Part shown: piece by piece, positions 58,669-64,000 of the stretch
Layout: each line of letters opens with the position of its first letter
Numbering within the stretch: position 1 is the stretch's first letter
NCBI GenBank assembly: GCA_903813345.2
Contig: CAIIXF020000007.1
Location: 36,912,759 to 36,976,758, forward strand
Origin: Owenia fusiformis
Taxonomy: Eukaryota; Annelida; Polychaeta; Sabellida; Oweniidae
Reading direction: 5' to 3'
Length of the DNA stretch: 64,000 bases
Program-made: the position numbers and the translations under genes
The notes under the pieces: model-generated
The model's input: only the letters and a program-made list of their open reading frames with translations
Database searches by the model: none
What the model was told of the DNA's origin: nothing

Positions 58669-58775
58669 TAGTCGCAATATTAAATCTGTCAAACTGCTTG
58701 TTTCAGGAGCATTGACATTACTGAACACGGCCTTCCACAGCATATTCAACGTCAACAACAAAGAAAGCAACCCAG
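58669..58775 (-). CDS. Gene 2: SEA domain, first exon
   Basis: AATTTCAG acceptor, CTA/GTAAGT donor. Text GLLSLLLTLNMLWKAVFSNV followed by SLTDLILRL matches the first strand and helix of SEA domains. Entry phase fits either 59156-59263 or a direct join to the large exon. Confidence 0.7.
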
Positions 58776-59155
58776 CTGAAATTAAATTAAATATATGCAT
58801 TATTCATTATCATGTATGTATGCACAACCAACGATACAGTGATACTCACTTTCTATTATATATCATCTTGCACTTACATGTGTTGTGCAATTTAACAATA
58901 AACATATTATCATCAATACGTGAAATCACCAATTTACTTTGCAACTATTACCATTCAAATTAGCAAGAATTGAAAAAATATTACGTATTTACCATCGGAT
59001 ACACACTCCATAGATTCTAAATGAAGTTGGTATCAAATACTCTTCGGTTTTCCCATTTTGCATAAATCAAGATTTTCTGTTTATCATAACTATATTCCTC
59101 CGTGATTTACAATTGCAGCTGATTTTATGTGATGAACTTGTTACTATGTACACAC

Positions 59156-59263
59156 CAGTGACAAAGGGAAAATACATGAACTTAGTACAGAGCCCAGCAA
59201 GAAAAATGAAATATCTAAGTGTACTCTGGTCATAAAATGCATTTCCACTTTGAAACAAAAAAT
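59156..59263 (-). CDS. Gene 2: possible extra exon before the SEA domain
   Basis: GTTACAG acceptor, G/GTGTGT donor, phases compatible. The peptide (LFQSGNAFYDQSTLRYFIF...) is hydrophobic and not SEA-like; skipping it also keeps the frame. It may be optional or spurious. Confidence 0.35.
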
Positions 59264-59397
59264 CTGTAACACAAATTAAATGGAACTTGTATAAAATTAG
59301 AATAAACTAGACTATAATTTTTAATGCAATATGCAAACACAATGCCATTAACAAACATAATACCATTAACAAATACAATGTCGTAAAAAACACTCAC

Positions 59398-61281
59398 AAT
59401 TTTTGGAAGGAGTTGATGATCCAGAAGTCACTGTAGGCTTCATGGATATCGTTGTGTCAGGTGTTTTTGAATAATTTTCTTCAAAAGTGGACCCAAGAAC
59501 CGTAGTTGCTGAGTGTGTAACATTGCTGTAGATGTCAGTTGTAGTTTGTTCTGTATGGGTTATCCCGTCTGTGGTTTCGATTGTATGGTCGGGTGTGGTT
59601 GCATTTGCAGTTCTATTAATAGTAGATATCATTGGAGTACTTTCTGTATGGATTATTCCATCTGTGGTGTTGTCTGTGTGACTGGTTGTTGCTGCATTTG
59701 TGGTGCTCTTAGTCGCATATGTGAAAGTAGTACGTTCCGTATGGGTTATCCCAACTGTGGTTTCAACTGTGTAATTGAATGTTGTTGCCCTTGTGGTTGT
59801 ACTAGAAGCAGGTGTCGCTGTAGTAAGTTCTAGATGGACTGTTGCATTTTTAGTTTCAGCCGTGTGATGAGATGTCATTGCTTTTGTTGTTATATCAGCA
59901 GTTTCAAATATTACATCAATTACACTAATACTTTTCCTTGATGGAATTCCATCATCTTCAACACCAACGTGGATAGTTTCTTTGCCAATCAATGATTCAA
60001 TATTTTGAACTGCTGTGATAACACCACTGCTGCTATCAATTTGGAAATAGTCAGAATTTTCAATTAAGATAAACCTGATACCATCATTGTCAGTATCAGT
60101 TGCATCAATGGTGGAAATATACTGTTTCTCATATATTGGGAGTTTAACCTCAATTGATGTGATTGACTCATTCACTTTTGGATCATGGTTATTGATGGGA
60201 CCAACAATAAATGTGTAGTTGTGAAACGCTTGGTCCAAGGCCCATGGGCAATGGTCGAATAAATGACCAAATAGTGAATCCTCTATATGCCATGTCATCC
60301 AGGCATTTTCTGGTCGTATAAGTTCATTTCTATCATGTCTTGTGACCTGAAGTAAGTGGTTGTCAACATCTAGTTCAATGTCATGCTCAAAACGTGCATA
60401 CAGCCAATCGGTACAGTTCCAGTTGAGAGGAACATTGACATATATGTATTTATACTCTTTACCTGACCAATGTTTGTTCGCTCTTTCATATGTCACATTT
60501 AGACTTACGAACACTGGCTCCTTGGATTGGTCCTTGCTATTATACACAACATCGGGCATATCCAGTCCATCAATCTCATCATTAACAAGGAAATCCCGGA
60601 ACCCATCATCAGACTGGGTTATATTACTTCGCATTCGAACCAAGTGAATCAAGTCATGGTACTCAAGAACATCTAACACGGAAAGTTCAGGGTCACCCAG
60701 AGGATTTATGTTCTCAAACGTTGCACTGAAGTTGAAGAATTTCCCTTTAAGCGAACATTCCAGAAGCCATCGGGCAGTTTTTGTCTGATGGGGGCCTATA
60801 TCACCAAAATCTATCGTCAAAGATGGTAATATATCTGCATTACCCAATTGTGCAGCAATAATCTTGAATGACACCAATAATCCTTTTTCATTTTCGATTA
60901 TTTCAGGTTGAGCTGATGTTATCTTAAACTCTTTCGCTATACCATTGCCCGTATTTGTTATCATTACAGCCAAGCTAAATGGAATAGATGGCTCAACAAC
61001 ATCTTTTGTGAATGGATCATCAGCTTCAACATACTTCTCATGAAAGTAATGAATGTGCAGCCGTGGGTCAGGTTTCACAGTTACGCTATCAGCAAGCAGC
61101 GGGGCAGTAAAATTAGCTCCATCAACAAAGTAGGTGAGCACACCTCCGATGTCGTATAGGACGTCCTCAGTTGGCGCAGCTGTTGAATAAGGGATGATCA
61201 ACCATTCGGCAGACCCACTTTTCCCTTTAGCTAGACTCCCCGAACCATCCACCGCGCTTATTCCGTTCAGATCTGGATCTC
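59398..61281 (-). CDS. Gene 2: large extracellular exon (bacterial-like region, cadherin-like repeat, mucin stalk)
   Basis: A 1884-bp exon (TTGACAG acceptor, GTGAGT donor, 627 full codons). The first about 390 residues hold a beta-rich region with GISAVDGSGSLAKGKSGSAE, YDIGGVLTYFVDG, EPSIPFSLAVMITNTGNG and GDIGPHQTKTARWLLE; from memory this style occurs in bacterial surface proteins. Next is a cadherin-like repeat (ATDTDNDGIRF, FQIDSSSGVITA, VGVEDDGIPSR). Then about 150 Thr/Ser-rich residues with repeated TTDGITHTE-type units, a likely O-glycosylated stalk. Several N-x-T/S sites occur. The protein is probably at the cell surface. Confidence 0.85.
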
Positions 61282-61502
61282 CTGTCAACAAAGATGTCTG
61301 TTTCAAGATTCAATCAAGACTAGATTACATCTTGTTTTGTAAAGAAGTTACAGCCAAAAGTACAGAGAAACAAAGAATCAAAGTATATTGCATAATTGTA
61401 AATGTTGTATTCCAACGATTCAAATAAAATACGATTTTATAATGTTATATAACCATTTTTATTAAGACATATTTATATAACCAGTAGCTACGAGCTTCAT
61501 AC

Positions 61503-61695
61503 CTATTGCAAAATGCTCTATCATATGTTCTTGAGTTACATCTTCCGATTTGAAGATGTGAAGCTCCACTTTAATATTTGTTAAAGCAGAATTCTCGCCA
61601 TTTTCAATCTCAAGCTTTCCATTGAATGCATCTCGTGTAAGAACTGCTTCTTGTACTATTCGTATTCTCACTCTGGCACATACACCCTCTTCTTT
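61503..61695 (-). CDS. Gene 2: exon before the large exon
   Basis: CATCTAG acceptor phase 0, G/GTATGA donor phase 1, 64 codons. It begins KEEGVCARVRIRIVQEAVLT and contains FNGKLEIENGENSALTNIKV, a beta-sandwich-like stretch continuous with the next exon (IEHFAIG joins DPDLNGIS). Confidence 0.8.
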
Positions 61696-61799
61696 CTAGA
61701 TGAAGTTATAAATATACAGGATAGTATTATCAATATTTAGAATTTGCAATACTTGCATTTCATGTTACGGGATAAACGCGATACAAATATATGTCTTAT

Positions 61800-62340
61800 T
61801 CCGCAACGAATATGGCATATTTACTTTTGGTGTATGACCGATTCACCTGTGGTATATGGCTTTCTCACTAACTAATGAGATTGTGATACGGAAGTACGGA
61901 ATTGTCAATTGCATCGATTGAACGAACAGGTAAAATGTTGTAAATTATCATAATGACTACTGAATCAACAGTAAAGTGCATTGGATATATCAACTAATGC
62001 AGAAGTATCACTCAGCAACTTCACGTGTAGAGTAACTCAATCAATCCAGGATTCATACATAAGTACTCGAAGCACCAACTATATCGGTAATACAGCGACG
62101 TTTTACATTTAGAGTCGATTCTCACAGCCAATCAAACCAATGCTTTCTGTATCACGTTTCAACCTGCGGTATATGCCAAACTCACCTGTGGTATATGACA
62201 TATTCTGCAAGTGAGTATGACATATTCCGCAGGTGAGTATCGGGTATTCGCTGAAATCAATGAATCGCATATTCACTGCGGAATATGCCATATACCGCGG
62301 GTGGGTATGGCATATTCAGCCGTATCACAAATACAGCGCA
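61800..62340. repeat. GGAATATGCCATATACCGC-type degenerate repeats in intron
   Basis: ACCTGTGGTATATG, GACATATTCCGCAGGTGAGTA and inverse forms recur in both orientations; a patch of short inverted repeats able to pair. No exon in between. Confidence 0.5.
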
Positions 62341-62486
62341 ACCATGAATAAATGCCATGTTCCGCGCAACATTTCATTGTGTACGTGCTGTATTACAAGG
62401 TGAACTTATACAGTAATTATGAAAAATAATTAAAACGCCTTTGAGAATATGATGTGCGTAGCTTTGATATCATTGTTGAGTATTAC

Positions 62487-62561
62487 CTTTTGGTTTTCGA
62501 ACTTATCCCTTACTGCTACGTAGGCATTGTCGAACTCGGCGAACACGTTGTCGAATCCTCT
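62487..62561 (-). CDS. Gene 2: 25-aa exon
   Basis: ACATTTCAG acceptor, AAG/GTAATA donor, phase 0-0: RGFDNVFAEFDNAYVAVRDK and five more residues; amphipathic helix. Confidence 0.65.
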
Positions 62562-62752
62562 CTGAAATGTACAACTCAGTGATTCAATTTTGCTCCTGCT
62601 CCAGATACGCGATTATAAATACGTATGTCCGATTCTTTATCACTGAAGACAATAGCAATGTATGATCAATAAGACATACAGATTTACAAATATGACACAA
62701 TACTTTCTCATATTTTTACAAATTAACTCTAAAGAAATTGTCATAGGCTTAC

Positions 62753-63038
62753 CTCTACAGATTTATGATGTTCTTCTGTGAATTTCTTCATGGTCTCTTC
62801 AAGCTGTGACTTTGAAATTATATCAAGACTTTGCGAAGGTTCTGTCACACCATTCCTCCAGGAATTAACACTGTTGTTCCATCGCTGAAGGAACTCGGAA
62901 ACCAAAGCATGATCGGTTTCATTTATATATTGTAACACGTTAGCTGATTCGTTTAATGATAAAGATGTCCCCAGATCGCTGTTGTCAGATATACTCTCTT
63001 CAAACTCTTGATACCATAACCCAAGACCAAGGTTAAAC
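62753..63038 (-). CDS. Gene 2: most upstream exon seen (95 codons)
   Basis: TTTTTATTAG acceptor (enters phase 2), GAG/GTAAGC donor (phase 0). It begins FNLGLGLWYQEFEESISDNS and contains WNNSVNSWRNGVTEPSQSLD; helical, acidic, with N-glycosylation sites. The exon or exons with the start codon and signal peptide must lie further right, outside the window or within the unresolved last kilobase. Confidence 0.65.
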
Positions 63039-63499
63039 CTAATAAAAAACAAGCTGCGATAACATTGGTACCTGTTACACTGCTGGGTTGAGTCTAACGA
63101 AGCATTTTTGTAACGAAGGTTAGCGAAAAAATTGTGTCCACACTGGCTTTATCCAACCCTAACGAAGCAATTATTTGGTGTTACACTGCACTTAAAATGC
63201 TTCGTGAATGTGATCATTCCGTACACATGTCCATACATTTTTCCTATCATTTCGATTTTTATATATTTCAGCTGTCAATACGATTACAAGTACCGTTTTC
63301 ATTTTCTATCATTTCCTTAGGAAAACATATGGAATAAAAATAGGCCTATGTTAATTACTAGGAGGAATTGGATTTGGGGTTTATACAGACGACTAGTATG
63401 TAAAATCGTATAAAAACGTTCAATTTCCAAATGGACTTCTCAGTTATATTTCAAATAGTGTAGCCATTACTAAAATACCTCGGTGTTCGGCTGATGGTT
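63039..63499. other. Intron of gene 2, nothing recognised
   Basis: Two related stretches (CTAACGAAGCATTTTTG and CTAACGAAGCAATTATTTGG) form a short direct repeat; otherwise no feature. Confidence 0.4.
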
Positions 63500-63504
63500 T
63501 AACT

Positions 63505-63912
63505 CACGCGGTCCTAACTTCGATCGTTAATTTGAATTTTCGACCTACCAGATGCTTGAAAATCAAGGATTGCGAGTCTTATACTGCACCGTTTTTCTTC
63601 AAACCTATACCATTAAAAGCAAAACAAAATTGCCTTTATGTCGGTGCATTACTTTATTGTAAAGAGTCCCTCGTTCTAGCAGCGTTTTGGTCCCCAGCTG
63701 TTAGAAGGCCTTCTTACAGCTTGGGACAAAAATGCCGCTGGAAGTAGGGACTCTGTTTAAGAGAATAATGTACCATCAGAAAGGGATTTTTGTTATGCTT
63801 TGAATGGTACAATTTGGAAGAAAAACGTTGCAGTATGAGACTCATAATCCTTGATTTTCAAACATCCGGTAGGTCAAAAATTCAAATTAACGGTCGAAGT
63901 TAGGACCGCGTG
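63505..63912. mobile_element. 408-bp palindromic element, 5-bp target duplication
   Basis: The whole element is an imperfect inverted repeat with arms of about 200 bp meeting at AGAAGGCCTTCT (about 63704-63715). Ends read CACGCGGTCCTAACTTCG. It is flanked by TAACT on both sides (63500-63504, 63913-63917). No protein. CAC termini with 5-bp duplications are seen in the Transib/RAG-like group, among others, so that affiliation is a hypothesis. Confidence 0.8.
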
Positions 63913-64000
63913 TAACTACTATTTCATGACCAATTCATTTTAATATGAATATTACCCGTCTCGCCAATACATGCATATTTGAGTGAGTTATAAATAGTAT

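Overview
The window looks like nuclear DNA of an invertebrate animal, probably marine. It is AT-rich, has GT-AG introns of kilobase scale, and carries a DIRS-type tyrosine-recombinase retrotransposon, LINE tails, a tRNA-derived SINE and many short inverted-repeat elements. Protein families seen (RING, GlnD-like nucleotidyltransferase, SEA, EGF, cadherin-like) are metazoan in combination. The sequence alone does not settle the phylum; mollusc, brachiopod, annelid or cephalochordate-grade animals would all fit.

Gene 1 (minus strand, about 44.9 kb down to the left edge and beyond). A RING exon (44671-44862) is followed by a coiled-coil exon (32960-33142), then a 706-residue exon (18346-20463) holding a nucleotidyltransferase fold of the GlnD/DUF294 type and TPR-like helices, then an array of at least 14 short coiled-coil exons (15800 down to 112). 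Every junction that can be read is phase 0, so the parts can be spliced in one frame. The last coding exon and polyA site lie outside the window. The large introns hold the DIRS element and most of the other repeats.

Gene 2 (minus strand, 63.0 to 54.4 kb). This encodes a probable type I membrane mucin-like protein: an N-terminal beta-rich region that resembles bacterial surface proteins, a cadherin-like repeat, a Thr/Ser-rich stalk, a SEA domain with the GSVIV self-cleavage motif, one EGF domain, a transmembrane helix and a short tail. The 5' end is missing. Exon phases agree across nine or more junctions.

Gene 3 (plus strand, 48.4-49.2 kb). The last two exons of an unrecognised gene, with a polyA signal. 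Orphan exons or gene relics occur at 33.4-34.9 kb, 36.8 kb and 42.0 kb.

The rest is repeats: tandem and segmental duplications that multiplied the coiled-coil exons (1-3.3 kb, 12.1-15.8 kb); a 335-bp tandem repeat family (0.5-1.9, 33.6 and 38.4-39.1 kb); a Tc1/mariner-like element with a LINE inside it (15.8-18.1 kb); a complete DIRS/Ngaro-like element with split direct repeats (24.2-29.7 kb); a hAT-like element with an 8-bp target duplication (42.4-43.5 kb); four copies of a GC-rich foldback element; a perfect-frame 81-bp satellite (53.2-53.7 kb); and a 408-bp palindromic element with a 5-bp target duplication (63.5-63.9 kb). The most interesting system is gene 1: a RING and nucleotidyltransferase protein whose rod is being lengthened by duplication of frame- and heptad-neutral exons.
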